A stretch of DNA of 64,000 nt from Erysipelotrichaceae bacterium (GTDB lineage: Bacteria > Bacillota_I > Bacilli_A > Erysipelotrichales > Erysipelotrichaceae), in the NCBI GenBank assembly GCA_024684175.1, contig JAIKXJ010000008.1:62001-126000 (forward strand). The letters run 5' to 3'. Made by a program: the position numbers and the translations under genes. Each line of letters begins with the position of its first letter. Position 1 is the first letter of the stretch. The notes under the pieces are model-generated. The model did no database searches and was not told the DNA's origin. It saw nothing but the letters and a program-made list of their open reading frames with translations. Below are positions 16,470 through 25,971 of this stretch, in pieces.

Positions 16470-17849
16470 TTATTCAGCCTCATCCGGATTCCAGAAGAAG
16501 TAAGTCAAGACTGCTGCGACGACGAATGCGACGACGAAGCACAACATGACCAGGATACAGTTGGTGACTGCATTCTCACCGCCCAGGAACATACCGAAGT
16601 TCAGGAAGGAAGGACCGCCCATTGCGTAAGCCTTCAGTCTGAGGATGCCGGCCAGAGCACCGCCGCAGGCACCGCCGATGGCGGCAAAGAGGAAGGTCTT
16701 GCCATTGGGAACGGTGACACCGTAGACGACAGGTTCCGTGATGCCGACACAGGCAGCGATACATGCGGAAGCGGCATTGGCCTTCTTCTGCTGATTCCTG
16801 GTCTTGAGCCAGACACCGAAAGCTGCACCGGCCTGACCGATGTTGGCAGAGCCGGAAGTCGGAGAGACATAGTTGAAGCCCTGGTTGGCGATCATCTGTG
16901 TCAAAACAGGGACCATACCGTGGTGGATACCGAGGAGGACCATCGAAGAATAGATACCGCCGTAGACCAGACCTGCGATCCAGCCGCCGTGTTCAAACAG
17001 CCAGTTCATGCCGTTGGCGATGGCCTGACCGATGGAATACGTGATCGGACCGACGATCCAGAATGTCAGCATCGTGCCGCATAAGATCGTGAACGCCGGA
17101 ACGATGATGATCTTGAGCGGTCCCTTGACGAGCTTGTTGAGTCCTTTTTCAATATAGGAAGCAACGATGACCGCGAAGACGATCGGAAGGACGGAAGAGC
17201 TGTAATCGACGACTCTGAACGGGATACCCAGGAAGTGATAGTATTCGACGCCGCTGGCGATCAGACCGGACCACTTGGAAGCCATCATGGCTGCACAGAT
17301 CGTTAACGCGACATATTCGTTCATCTTGAAGACTTTTGCCGTCGAAGATGCAAGCAAGAACGGAATGAATGTGAAGACGGCCATGGAGATGGCGACGAAT
17401 GTTGCGAATGTTTCCGACTGCATGGAAGCGCCGAACGCCATCGCGACCATGATGATGGCTGACAGGAAACCGCAGCCGGCCAGTGCAGGAACGATCGGGT
17501 TGAAGATCCTTGCGACGGTCTCGAAGAAGAGCGTCAGTCCGGCACCTTTCTTGCCCTTGAGGTCTTCCTTGAGTGCTTTCTGATCATCGATCGCAGCCTC
17601 TTCGGAAACACCTGTGTAATCACAGAACTGTCTGTAGACATCGGCGACTTCGGCACCGATGACGATCTGTGTCTGAGTAGCGCCGTCGACGACACCCATG
17701 ACACCGTCAAGGCCTTTCAGAGCAGTGAGGTCGACCTTGCTCTTGTCTTTGGTCGTAACTCTGAGACGAGTTGCGCAGTGAGCTGCGGAGACGATGTTGT
17801 CAAGGCCGCCCAACTTTTCAACGATTTCTTTTACTGAAGCGTTTGCCAT
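16470..17849 (-). CDS. PTS enzyme IIBC, glucose/beta-glucoside superfamily
   Basis: A 459-residue fused IIB-IIC transporter. The IIB domain (about 1-90) has the phospho-cysteine Cys25 in SAAHCATRLRV. The IIC domain has about ten helices with the conserved TEPVVYGV motif and a GIHHGMVPVL segment. It lacks a IIA domain and must borrow one encoded elsewhere. AAAGGGG lies just before the ATG. Upstream is ridA, downstream an aminotransferase; a 6-phospho-beta-glucosidase gene points the other way across the intergenic region. This makes a beta-glucoside or amino-glycoside substrate likely; the exact sugar is inference. Confidence 0.88.
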   Translation of the reverse strand: MANASVKEIVEKLGGLDNIVSAAHCATRLRVTTKDKSKVDLTALKGLDGVMGVVDGATQTQIVIGAEVADVYRQFCDYTGVSEEAAIDDQKALKEDLKGKKGAGLTLFFETVARIFNPIVPALAGCGFLSAIIMVAMAFGASMQSETFATFVAISMAVFTFIPFLLASSTAKVFKMNEYVALTICAAMMASKWSGLIASGVEYYHFLGIPFRVVDYSSSVLPIVFAVIVASYIEKGLNKLVKGPLKIIIVPAFTILCGTMLTFWIVGPITYSIGQAIANGMNWLFEHGGWIAGLVYGGIYSSMVLLGIHHGMVPVLTQMIANQGFNYVSPTSGSANIGQAGAAFGVWLKTRNQQKKANAASACIAACVGITEPVVYGVTVPNGKTFLFAAIGGACGGALAGILRLKAYAMGGPSFLNFGMFLGGENAVTNCILVMLCFVVAFVVAAVLTYFFWNPDEAE

Positions 17850-17867
17850 AATTTTCCCCTTTCTTAA

Positions 17868-18242
17868 TTATTTACCGGCGATAACTTCGACTTCGGCCAG
17901 TGCGCCTTTCGGCAGGTCCCTTACGGCTACGCAGGAACGCGCAGGCTTACCGGTGAAGTAATTTCCATAAACCGCATTGAAGGCCGCAAAATTGGCGATG
18001 TCCGACAGGAAACATGTCGTCTTGATGACGTCTTCAACCGTGTAGCCGGCTTCTTTCAGGACCGCATCGATATTCACCATGATCTGTTCTGCCTGTCTGG
18101 TGATATCGCTTTCTACGAGTTCACCGGACTTCGGATCGATCGGCATCATGCCCGAGATATAAAGCATTCCGCCGTACTGAACAGCCTGGGAATAAGGTCC
18201 GATCGCAGCCGGAGCATTTTCAGTGCAGATCTTCTTGTTCAT
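17868..18242 (-). CDS. ridA: RidA family enamine/imine deaminase
   Basis: A 124-residue RidA (YjgF/UK114) protein. The start MNKKICTENAPAAIGPYSQAV, the middle YISGMMPIDP and the catalytic Arg in GKPARSCVAVRDLP followed by the ALAEVEVIA end all match the family. It hydrolyses reactive 2-aminoacrylate-type enamines and imines produced by PLP enzymes. It is first in a four-gene minus-strand unit with PTS IIBC, an aminotransferase and a YheO-type regulator, so it is probably the detoxifying partner of that aminotransferase rather than a housekeeping copy. Confidence 0.92.
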   Translation of the reverse strand: MNKKICTENAPAAIGPYSQAVQYGGMLYISGMMPIDPKSGELVESDITRQAEQIMVNIDAVLKEAGYTVEDVIKTTCFLSDIANFAAFNAVYGNYFTGKPARSCVAVRDLPKGALAEVEVIAGK

Positions 18243-18337
18243 ATCACACCTCTCCCACTAAAATATTTTTTATCCACATTCATATTAACACCACATTTTT
18301 TCATTCGTCAATACAAAAAATAAAAAAGATTTTATTT

Positions 18338-18351
18338 TTTAAGCGTTTTCA
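18338..18351. promoter_or_regulatory. cre site (CcpA) between ridA and bgl genes
   Basis: The bases TTTAAGCGTTTTCA read on the minus strand as TGAAAACGCTTAAA, which fits the cre consensus TGWAANCGNTNWCA except for the C at position 13. It lies upstream of the -35 of the 6-phospho-beta-glucosidase promoter, in the divergent gap. Confidence 0.55.
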
Positions 18352-18371
18352 GCGTTTTTTAATAAAAAATA

Positions 18372-18400
18372 TTTTACTTTTCCATATTTATTGCTATAAT
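18372..18400 (+). promoter_or_regulatory. Promoter of the GH1 gene
   Basis: TATAAT at 18395-18400 is preceded at 17 bases by TTTTAC (18372-18377). Expected transcription starts near 18407, giving a leader of roughly 38 bases. Confidence 0.65.
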
Positions 18401-18432
18401 CAAGACGGAAAGGAACATTACTGTCTCAGTAA

Positions 18433-19899
<1,467 letters not shown>

Positions 19900-19926
19900 A
19901 CACCGGTATAACAATTATTGATCCTG

Positions 19927-19959
19927 ATACAGCAGGCCTTCACGGTCTGCTGTATTTTT
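19927..19959 (+). terminator. Rho-independent terminator
   Basis: A nine-pair stem ATACAGCAG/CTGCTGTAT is followed by five T, downstream of the GH1 gene. Confidence 0.85.
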
Positions 19960-20023
19960 AAAACCTCTCTTCTTCTGCCGATCGTGGTGAGATTCTGTTG
20001 TATATCTTTATGAAGAAGCACAT

Positions 20024-20797
20024 ATGAAGATCACATTTTTCGGTACGACGACTCTGCTGTTCGATGACGGCAGGGATCAGATCCTGTTCGACTGCCATTT
20101 CACCAGGCCGTCATTGTTGAAATACATCGCCGGAAGCGAAGCGACCGACGAAAAACTCGTCGATGAGATGATCGCCAAACATCACATCGACCGCCTGCAG
20201 GCGATCTTTGTTTCCCACACCCATCACGACCGCGTCATGGATGCGCCATATATGGCCAAAATGACCGGTGCGAAAGTCTACGGCACGTCTTTCGCCGCCA
20301 ATGTCTGCAAAGGCGGAAACGTTCCCGAAGATCAGATCGGGATCTTCAAGACCGGTGAGACCCATCAGGTCGGCGATTATCAGATCACGATCCTCAAGTC
20401 CTTGCATTCCAAGCCGACCATTCTGAACAACGACCTGGGACAGACCATCGATGCACCGCTCGTGCAGCCGGAAAAACTCAGAAACTATAAGGAAGGCGGT
20501 TCCTACGACTTCTATGTCCGGCATAAGGAAAAGACTTATCTGATCCGTCCGTCCTTCAACTATATCGAAAGACAGCTGGACGGCTACAAAGCCGATGTCT
20601 TATTCTTAGGCGTCGCCGGACTGGCCAAAGCCGATGAAGCGACGGAAGAGATCTTCTTCAGGCTCGATCAGCCGACGGTCGGCATGCCCTCACTCATCGA
20701 AAAGACGCCGGTCGTCTTCTTCAAAATGGCGAAATACTGCGAGGAGCACGGCATCGATTTCCTTGTGCAGATTCCCCGCACTTCGATCACTTTTTAA
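20024..20797 (+). CDS. MBL-fold metallo-hydrolase
   Basis: A 257-residue protein opening MKITFFGTTTLLFDDG, the first strands of a metallo-beta-lactamase fold. The metal motif is VSHTHHDRVMD (HxHxD). A later histidine lies in LKSLHSKPT. UlaG-like and other cytoplasmic lactonases or phosphodiesterases share this shape, but a more precise function cannot be read. The ribosome site is weak (GAAGAAG). It stands between two terminators as a single gene; the gap before it (19960-20023) shows only AT-rich bases and a TATATC element. Confidence 0.8.
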   Translation: MKITFFGTTTLLFDDGRDQILFDCHFTRPSLLKYIAGSEATDEKLVDEMIAKHHIDRLQAIFVSHTHHDRVMDAPYMAKMTGAKVYGTSFAANVCKGGNVPEDQIGIFKTGETHQVGDYQITILKSLHSKPTILNNDLGQTIDAPLVQPEKLRNYKEGGSYDFYVRHKEKTYLIRPSFNYIERQLDGYKADVLFLGVAGLAKADEATEEIFFRLDQPTVGMPSLIEKTPVVFFKMAKYCEEHGIDFLVQIPRTSITF

Positions 20798-20816
20798 GAT
20801 CCTTCGGGATCTTTTT
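20796..20816 (+). terminator. Rho-independent terminator with UUCG tetraloop
   Basis: AAGATCC/GGATCTT with loop TTCG, then T run. It overlaps the stop of the MBL gene. Confidence 0.88.
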
Positions 20817-20959
20817 TCATGGATGGATCTCTTTGTACGGACCGCTTTTCGTTTTGAATTTATTAATAATCTTTTAAAATCTTGTTTCGTATCTTCTTAT
20901 ATATTCAATGTATGCGTTTTCGCTTTCCATTCTCTGCTGTTTTCCTGATTTTCCTCAGG

Positions 20960-20965
20960 TATAAT
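20960..20965 (+). promoter_or_regulatory. -10 element predicting a leaderless mRNA
   Basis: TATAAT stands just 7 bases before the ATG at 20973, so transcription should begin on or next to that ATG. Two earlier in-frame ATGs (20964, 20967) overlap or abut the -10 box and would not be in the message. The -35 (CTGTTT at 17 bases) is poor. Confidence 0.5.
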
Positions 20966-20972
20966 GATGATT

Positions 20973-22055
20973 ATGAAGAACGTGCTAATCCTGACTTCGA
21001 TCAAGACCGGTTCCGGACACAGATCCTCGTCCAACGCGATCGAAAAGAAACTGATCGACGCCGGCTACAACACCAGACAGCTCGACGTATTCCCTTTGAT
21101 GGGCAAAATGGGTGACTTTATGGAGAATTCCTACATCCCTTTGACCACCCGGGCGCCGATGCTTTACTACTTCTGCGAACGTGTCTCGGAATACTTTCCG
21201 AAATTCATCCACACGGAAATGTACTTCCGTTTAAGAAAGAACCTGCTCAAAGAGATCAGCCGCTTCAAACCCGATCTGATCATCTCCGTACAGTGCATGT
21301 TCACCCAGGCGATCTCCTACATGCTGAAGCGGAACAAGCTGAAGATCCCCTTCTATGTCGGCGTCATCGACCTGGTCGATCCGCCGAGTGTCTGGCGCGA
21401 CAAGAACGCCGACATGACCTTCGTGCCGACCGATGCCATCCGCAACGACTACCTCGAACGCGGCTTCAACAAAGACAAAGTCCTGGTCTCCGGCTTCCCG
21501 GTCCGTGACGACATCATCGTCTCCTCCGTACCGAAAAAGATCGAAGACAAGATCCGCATCCTGATGGTCAACACATCGACCGACTTAAACAAAAACATCG
21601 CCTTCCTGCGGGAAGTCTGCCGCTTACGCAACATCAGCGTCGACTTCATCTGCGGACTGGACGAACATCTGCACAAGAAACTGATGGCCATGGCCCGCAA
21701 AGGAGACATCCCCGATTTCGTAAGGATCCACGGATTCATCAACAACATGAACGAATTCATGGCCAAGTCCCACATCATCCTGACCAAAGCCGGACCGAAC
21801 GTCATCGTCGAATCCGTGCGCAGCGGCACCGCTATCGTCATCACCGGCCACATCCACGGCCAGGAAGACAACAACTACCGCTACGTCGTCGACAACGGCT
21901 ACGGACTGCGCTGTGAAGATCCGGAAAGGATCTACGATGTCTTAGACGATTTCATCCGTACCGGCCGCTTACAAAAATGCCTGGAGAACATCACCAGGCA
22001 CGAGATCGGCAACGGCGCGGAATACATCGCCAATTATGTCAAAATGCATATCTGA
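20973..22055 (+). CDS. MGDG synthase/UgtP-type glycosyltransferase
   Basis: A 360-residue GT28-like glycosyltransferase. The opening KNVLILTSIKTGSGHRSSSNAI matches the N-terminal diacylglycerol-glucosyltransferase (UgtP/MGDG synthase) motif with GxGH; the C-terminal nucleotide-sugar site shows KAGPNVIVES and GHIHGQEDNN. These membrane-associated enzymes move a hexose from UDP-sugar to diacylglycerol, making the glycolipid anchor for lipoteichoic acid. I choose the third ATG (20973) because the promoter -10 overlaps the two earlier ones. No other glycolipid gene is adjacent, but an LTA-synthase-type protein is encoded about 7 kb away. Confidence 0.85.
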   Translation: MKNVLILTSIKTGSGHRSSSNAIEKKLIDAGYNTRQLDVFPLMGKMGDFMENSYIPLTTRAPMLYYFCERVSEYFPKFIHTEMYFRLRKNLLKEISRFKPDLIISVQCMFTQAISYMLKRNKLKIPFYVGVIDLVDPPSVWRDKNADMTFVPTDAIRNDYLERGFNKDKVLVSGFPVRDDIIVSSVPKKIEDKIRILMVNTSTDLNKNIAFLREVCRLRNISVDFICGLDEHLHKKLMAMARKGDIPDFVRIHGFINNMNEFMAKSHIILTKAGPNVIVESVRSGTAIVITGHIHGQEDNNYRYVVDNGYGLRCEDPERIYDVLDDFIRTGRLQKCLENITRHEIGNGAEYIANYVKMHI

Positions 22056-22076
22056 CCGGTACGACCGGTCTTTTTT
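22054..22076 (+). terminator. Rho-independent terminator
   Basis: GACCGGT/ACCGGTC with loop ACG and six T, at the end of the glycosyltransferase gene. Confidence 0.9.
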
Positions 22077-23304
22077 ATTCCATATTTTTAGCGCAGCTGC
22101 AGCCCATCGACAAGGCGCATTGCATATTGAAACCGCCGGTCAGACAGTCCACATCCAGGACTTCGCCGATGAAATACAATCCTTCGCAAAGCTTCGATCC
22201 GAAGCTCTTGGGATCAACTTCCTTCACGCTGACGCCGCCGGAAGTCACGATGCCTTTATCGATATCATCGAGCCCATCGAACGACAAAGGAAAATGCTTG
22301 AGATCCTCGATGAGTTTCCTCCTCGCTTTTTTCGATAAGGAATTCAAAACGACATGCGTGTCCGTTTTCGTGTTTTCAACAAAGAAGGAAATGAACTGCT
22401 TGGGCATCAAGACGTTCAGCAGGTGCAGGACATCTTTATTGGGCGCCTCCTCGATCTCCCGCAGGATCCGCCTGTCCAGCGTCTCTTCATCGAGCGCCGG
22501 CTTGAGATCCAGGGACAGTTCAATGTCTTCCATCCGGTTGATCAGCGATGAGGCGCTTAAAACGATCGGACCGGTGATCCTTCCCGGCAGAAATTCGAGA
22601 TCGCCGAAGATCTCCTTTTTATACTTTCCGGAGCGGATACGCAAAGACACGTTCCGCAACGTCAGCTTCAACATCTCGTGTGAGATCTTTTCCTTCACTT
22701 TGATCGGACACAAAGCGCTTTTCGGCTCGACGACAGTATGACCGAAACTCTCCGCAAAACGATAGCCGTCCCCTGTCGATCCCGTCGAGGCATAGGACAT
22801 GCCGCCGGTGGCGATGACGAGCTTATCGCAGGTATAGGTCTTGTCTTCGCAGACGACAAAGAAACGGTCCTCTCTTTTAAAGACCTCTTTCACCTTCTGT
22901 TCAAAAAGGATACGGACGCCTTTTCTCTTGCATTCGAAAAACAAGGTATCGATGATATCGGAAGCCTTGTCCGAGACCGGAAAGACTCTGCCGCCCCGCT
23001 CCGTCTTCAAAGCACAGTCGCGCTCATTGAAAAAAGCGATCGTATCGGCAGGCTTGAAGGAATTGATCGCCGAATACATGAAACGGGGATTGGTAACGAT
23101 ATTGTTGATGAAGGTCTTGACGTCACAGTCGTTGGTGATGTTGCAGCGGCCCTTGCCGGAGATGTACATCTTGCGTCCGACCTTGGCGTTACGATCCAAG
23201 AGGATCACCTCGTGGTCATCATCTGCCCTGTTCAATGCGAAAAACAGTCCCGAAGCTCCGGCACCGATGCAGATGATCTTTTCTTTCTTTGAAGTCCCGT
23301 CCAT
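22075..23304 (-). CDS. BaiN/YhiN-family FAD-dependent oxidoreductase
   Basis: A 409-residue flavoprotein of the HI0933/YhiN/BaiN group. The dinucleotide-binding motif IGAGASGLFFAL begins at about residue 12, then RNAKVGRKMYISGKGRCNITND, the family hallmark, then ATGGMSYASTGSTGDGY and a C-terminal GGVSVKEVDPK and FIGEVLDVDCLTGGFNMQ. I place the start at the ATG at 23304 just before this motif; the open frame continues upstream but reads as antisense of the neighbour, not protein. Family members include a bile-acid-acting reductase in gut bacteria, but most have unknown substrates. It points toward the glycosyltransferase, with a terminator between. Confidence 0.88.
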   Translation of the reverse strand: MDGTSKKEKIICIGAGASGLFFALNRADDDHEVILLDRNAKVGRKMYISGKGRCNITNDCDVKTFINNIVTNPRFMYSAINSFKPADTIAFFNERDCALKTERGGRVFPVSDKASDIIDTLFFECKRKGVRILFEQKVKEVFKREDRFFVVCEDKTYTCDKLVIATGGMSYASTGSTGDGYRFAESFGHTVVEPKSALCPIKVKEKISHEMLKLTLRNVSLRIRSGKYKKEIFGDLEFLPGRITGPIVLSASSLINRMEDIELSLDLKPALDEETLDRRILREIEEAPNKDVLHLLNVLMPKQFISFFVENTKTDTHVVLNSLSKKARRKLIEDLKHFPLSFDGLDDIDKGIVTSGGVSVKEVDPKSFGSKLCEGLYFIGEVLDVDCLTGGFNMQCALSMGCSCAKNME

Positions 23305-23352
23305 AAAACTGCCTGTTTCTTTTTCTGTCTTTACTCTAACCAAAACAAGGCA

Positions 23353-23378
23353 AAAAGAAAAGGGGAGGATCTCCCCTT
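23353..23378 (-). terminator. Rho-independent terminator
   Basis: AAGGGGAG/CTCCCCTT with loop GAT, then T-rich sequence on the minus strand, after the peroxiredoxin-like gene. Confidence 0.75.
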
Positions 23379-23383
23379 GTGTC

Positions 23384-23929
23384 CTATAAAAGCACAAGCA
23401 CTTCGTCGATCTTGGGCATGTCCATGATGTTTTTCGCATAACGGACATATTCGACGACGCCCTCTTCATTGACGATGAACATCGCCGGCAGCTGCTGCTC
23501 GTTGCCCTCATAGTCGCCGTGGACGAAACCGGCTTCTCTGGCAGCGGCACCCTTTTCCTTGAGTTCCTCCAGGACGCCGTCGACCATCGCCTCCTTGGAA
23601 GGCGCCGCCTCGATGCTCAGCAGATCATAGATCTTCTGCTCGGGATCGGTAACGATCTTGAACGGCAGAACAGTTCCTGTCGATTCCAAGTCTTTTCTGA
23701 CGTGTTCCTTGTCGCTCTGCATGACTACAAAGACCTGTGCACCCTTCTCTTTGAACTCGTCATAACGTTCGGCGATCTTATGCACATCGTAGCGGCAGAC
23801 CGTGCAGCCGATGTAGCGAAGGACCCAGAAGATAGTCTTGCCTTTCAATACGCCCAGACTGTTCAGACCGTCTTCATATGCCGTGTCGAATGTAAATTCC
23901 GGAAATTTTTCTCCGCATGTGATCTTCAT
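23384..23929 (-). CDS. Peroxiredoxin-like (AhpC/TSA) protein
   Basis: A 181-residue thioredoxin-fold protein with the AhpC/TSA layout: GEKFPEFTFDT start, then FWVLRYIGCTVCRYD with a CxxC pair (Cys42, Cys45), and QVFVVMQSDKEHV. The CTVC pair differs from the PxxxTxxC of typical peroxiredoxins and is nearer the PRX-like and thioredoxin-dependent subgroup. It may reduce peroxides or thiols. It lies 21 bases after a nitroreductase-type gene, so the two probably share a transcript and a redox role. Confidence 0.8.
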   Translation of the reverse strand: MKITCGEKFPEFTFDTAYEDGLNSLGVLKGKTIFWVLRYIGCTVCRYDVHKIAERYDEFKEKGAQVFVVMQSDKEHVRKDLESTGTVLPFKIVTDPEQKIYDLLSIEAAPSKEAMVDGVLEELKEKGAAAREAGFVHGDYEGNEQQLPAMFIVNEEGVVEYVRYAKNIMDMPKIDEVLVLL

Positions 23930-23950
23930 TATTCTTGTCCCCCTTATCTT

Positions 23951-24784
23951 TTAAAGCCCCTGTTCCTTGACAAAGGCATAGAAATCCTGTTCCTTCTGCC
24001 GGTCTTCCTCAGAGACTGTACCGATCGGCATCGCATAGACGATCGACTCCTCTTCGCCGTCCAGTCCGAAGACCTGATCGCAGTATTTTCCGTCCACCGC
24101 ACCGATCGCACAGCCGCCCAGACCCAGAGCCGTCAGCGCCAGATAAAGGTTCTCAGTGATGTGACCGGCATCGGTCATCAGCCCGCGGTGGGCATAGATG
24201 CCATAGCGCCACTCCGAACGGTAGAAGACGATCGAGAAGTAAAAGATGACGTTCCCCTTGTTTGCCCAGACCTGACCCATCAGTGACGTACCGATGAATC
24301 CCTTGAGATCTTCCGGCTCTTTCAGCAGCTCGATCTTATGTCCCATCGGCAGATAGTGATACAAGCCGTCTTTGAGACCTTCGACGTTCTGTATCGCCAT
24401 ATATGTCTCAAACGGATGCCTTGCCCCGCCGCAAGGCACGGTACGCAGCGTCGCATACGACTTGCCGCGGATCTCCTTGACGCCCTGTATGCACCAGAGC
24501 AGATAGGAGAGCTGCTTCAAAGACATGGTCTGTCCCGTATAGACGCGGTGCGAAGAACGGCGGTTGACGATCGTCAGGAAGTCGGTCTGCGTTTCGATGC
24601 CTTCAAAGTCCATCGGCAGGCCGATGACGTTTTCGCTCATCGCCTCTTTGACTAAAGGCGGCTGTTTCTTCTTCAGCTGCTGGTCGGTCTGATAATCCGA
24701 TAATTCCTGATCCTCTTCACCGTAGCCCGTACGGAGCCAAGCCCTGCCGGTCTCGATCTTCTTTTTGATCAATGTTTCATCCAT
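23951..24784 (-). CDS. SagB/ThcOx-type nitroreductase-fold oxidoreductase
   Basis: A 277-residue FMN-dependent protein of the SagB/ThcOx nitroreductase family. Marks are VNRRSSHRVYTGQTMSL (FMN-contacting arginines), LRTVPCGGARHPFETY, and HITENLYLALTALGLGGC. SagB proteins oxidise azolines in peptide natural products, but free-standing copies without SagC/SagD partners, as here, are common and act as stand-alone oxidoreductases. No precursor peptide or cyclodehydratase is visible in the flanks, so I do not infer a bacteriocin pathway. It probably forms a two-gene unit with the peroxiredoxin-like gene. Confidence 0.85.
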   Translation of the reverse strand: MDETLIKKKIETGRAWLRTGYGEEDQELSDYQTDQQLKKKQPPLVKEAMSENVIGLPMDFEGIETQTDFLTIVNRRSSHRVYTGQTMSLKQLSYLLWCIQGVKEIRGKSYATLRTVPCGGARHPFETYMAIQNVEGLKDGLYHYLPMGHKIELLKEPEDLKGFIGTSLMGQVWANKGNVIFYFSIVFYRSEWRYGIYAHRGLMTDAGHITENLYLALTALGLGGCAIGAVDGKYCDQVFGLDGEEESIVYAMPIGTVSEEDRQKEQDFYAFVKEQGL

Positions 24785-24813
24785 AAGTTTTTCCTCTTTG
24801 AGACCATTCTAAC

Positions 24814-24839
24814 AAAATGTGAGGACATCCTGTCCTCAC
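24814..24839 (-). terminator. Terminator overlapping the tatD stop
   Basis: A nine-pair stem GTGAGGACA/TGTCCTCAC with loop TCC is followed by a short T-rich stretch on the minus strand and overlaps the TatD stop. Confidence 0.7.
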
Positions 24840-25597
24840 GTGCTTTGAAAGAAGATCCGATCGAAATTCTCTTCGCAGATCCTCATCAGATCTGCGATCT
24901 CCATCTCCCTGATCTGTGCGATCTTCTCATAGATCTTCACGATATCCGCCGGCTCATGACGGTGATCGAGTATCGGCGACTGGTAAGGCGCATCGGTCTC
25001 GATCAACAGAGAGTCCAAGGGCATTTTGGAAACGACATCGAGCGGCTTCTTCGCTCCCTTGAACAAGACACTGGCACCGAAAGAAATCGCATAGCCCAGC
25101 TTCATATACTGCCTTGCCATCTCGATCGATCCGGAAAAGGAATGGATGATCCCTTTCACCGGATGTGCCTTCAGGATCTCATAGGTGTCGTTGGACGCCT
25201 TGCGGCTGTGGATGTCGACCGGCAGACCGGCTTCCCCAGCGATCTTCAGCTGTTCGATGAAAAAGTGTTTCTGCTGATCTTTGGTGTGGGGATGGGAATA
25301 ATAGTCCAGACCGATCTCACCGATCATGTCCGGCTTTAGCTCCTTCACGGTCTCCCGGAAGCGTTCCAGACGCTCTTGCCCATACTCGTCTTCCAGGTCC
25401 TGCGGATGGATACCGATCGCCAGCTTAAAAGAAGGATATCTCTTCCTCAGTTCCAGGCAGCGTTGCAGATCATGATCGCTGCAGCAGATCATGATCGCCT
25501 TGTTCACCCTCGCCTTCAGCATCCGTTCGATCATCTCATCGCGGTCAAGGTCGAACTGTCTTGAGCCCAAGTGGCAGTGCGCATCGCAATACGTCAT
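24836..25597 (-). CDS. tatD: TatD-family metal-dependent DNase
   Basis: A 253-residue TIM-barrel metallohydrolase of the TatD/YcfH family. Metal ligands appear in order: YCDAHCHLG (HxH), GEIGLDYY (Glu), VDIHSRKAS (His), HSFSGS (His) and LIETDAPYQSP (Asp). Such proteins act as 3'-5' exonucleases in DNA repair or as D-aminoacyl-type hydrolases. It is a single gene next to a tRNA-Pro. No special features. Confidence 0.9.
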   Translation of the reverse strand: MTYCDAHCHLGSRQFDLDRDEMIERMLKARVNKAIMICCSDHDLQRCLELRKRYPSFKLAIGIHPQDLEDEYGQERLERFRETVKELKPDMIGEIGLDYYSHPHTKDQQKHFFIEQLKIAGEAGLPVDIHSRKASNDTYEILKAHPVKGIIHSFSGSIEMARQYMKLGYAISFGASVLFKGAKKPLDVVSKMPLDSLLIETDAPYQSPILDHRHEPADIVKIYEKIAQIREMEIADLMRICEENFDRIFFQST

Positions 25598-25653
25598 ACA
25601 CCTTCATTTTACAAAAAGAAAGGACCATCACAAAGATGATCCTGTTTCTTTCA

Positions 25654-25730
25654 TGGTCGGAATATCGGGATTCGAACCCGAGACCTCTTGAACCCCATTC
25701 AAGCGCGCTACCAAACTGCGCTATATCCCG
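25654..25730 (-). tRNA. tRNA-Pro (anticodon GGG)
   Basis: On the minus strand the 77 bases form a full cloverleaf: acceptor CGGGATA paired with TATTCCG, D arm GCGC/GCGC, anticodon stem CTTGA/TCAAG with loop ATGGGGT (anticodon GGG, U33 present), T arm TCGGG-TTCGAAT-CCCGA, discriminator A and an encoded CCA. It decodes CCC and CCU. Confidence 0.95.
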
Positions 25731-25784
25731 AACTTACGCCCTTATTTTAACACGGGCGCAGTTCGAATGGAATTCCTAAACGTC

Positions 25785-25970
25785 TCAGTCTTCTTCGACC
25801 GGTGAGATGGCCGGCTTGCCGTTCTCGTCCATCAGGACCGTCAGTCCTCCGGCATAGCCGCTGTGACGGAAGAGATAGTTCACACCGGTCTCCCGGTCGA
25901 CCCAGATCTCCACCGACTCCATCATGTTGGTCTGTGAGTAGACCTTTTCAAAACGATCTTCTCTTGCCAT
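25785..25970 (-). CDS. Small DUF6440-like protein
   Basis: A 61-residue soluble protein: basic N-terminus (MAREDRFEKVYSQ), then a compact region with EIWVDRETGVNYLFRHSGYAGGLTVLMDENGKP. This pattern, a short conserved strand with GVNYLF and GGLTVLxD, matches the small DUF6440 family of Bacillota. Function is unknown. It begins one base after the lipoprotein stop, so it is translated from the same message. I rank the family call as likely, based on memory of the motif. Confidence 0.7.
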   Translation of the reverse strand: MAREDRFEKVYSQTNMMESVEIWVDRETGVNYLFRHSGYAGGLTVLMDENGKPAISPVEED

Positions 25971-25971
25971 T

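Noticed and set aside
23305..23550. N-terminal extension of the BaiN/YhiN protein
   Set aside because: The extra 82 residues are rich in Ser, Arg and Cys, antisense to the peroxiredoxin-like gene, and lie before the FAD motif that normally starts these proteins.
23951..24784. A RiPP/thiazole pathway signalled by the SagB-type protein
   Set aside because: No SagC/SagD-type cyclodehydratase, precursor peptide or exporter is found nearby. It is better seen as a stand-alone nitroreductase-fold enzyme.
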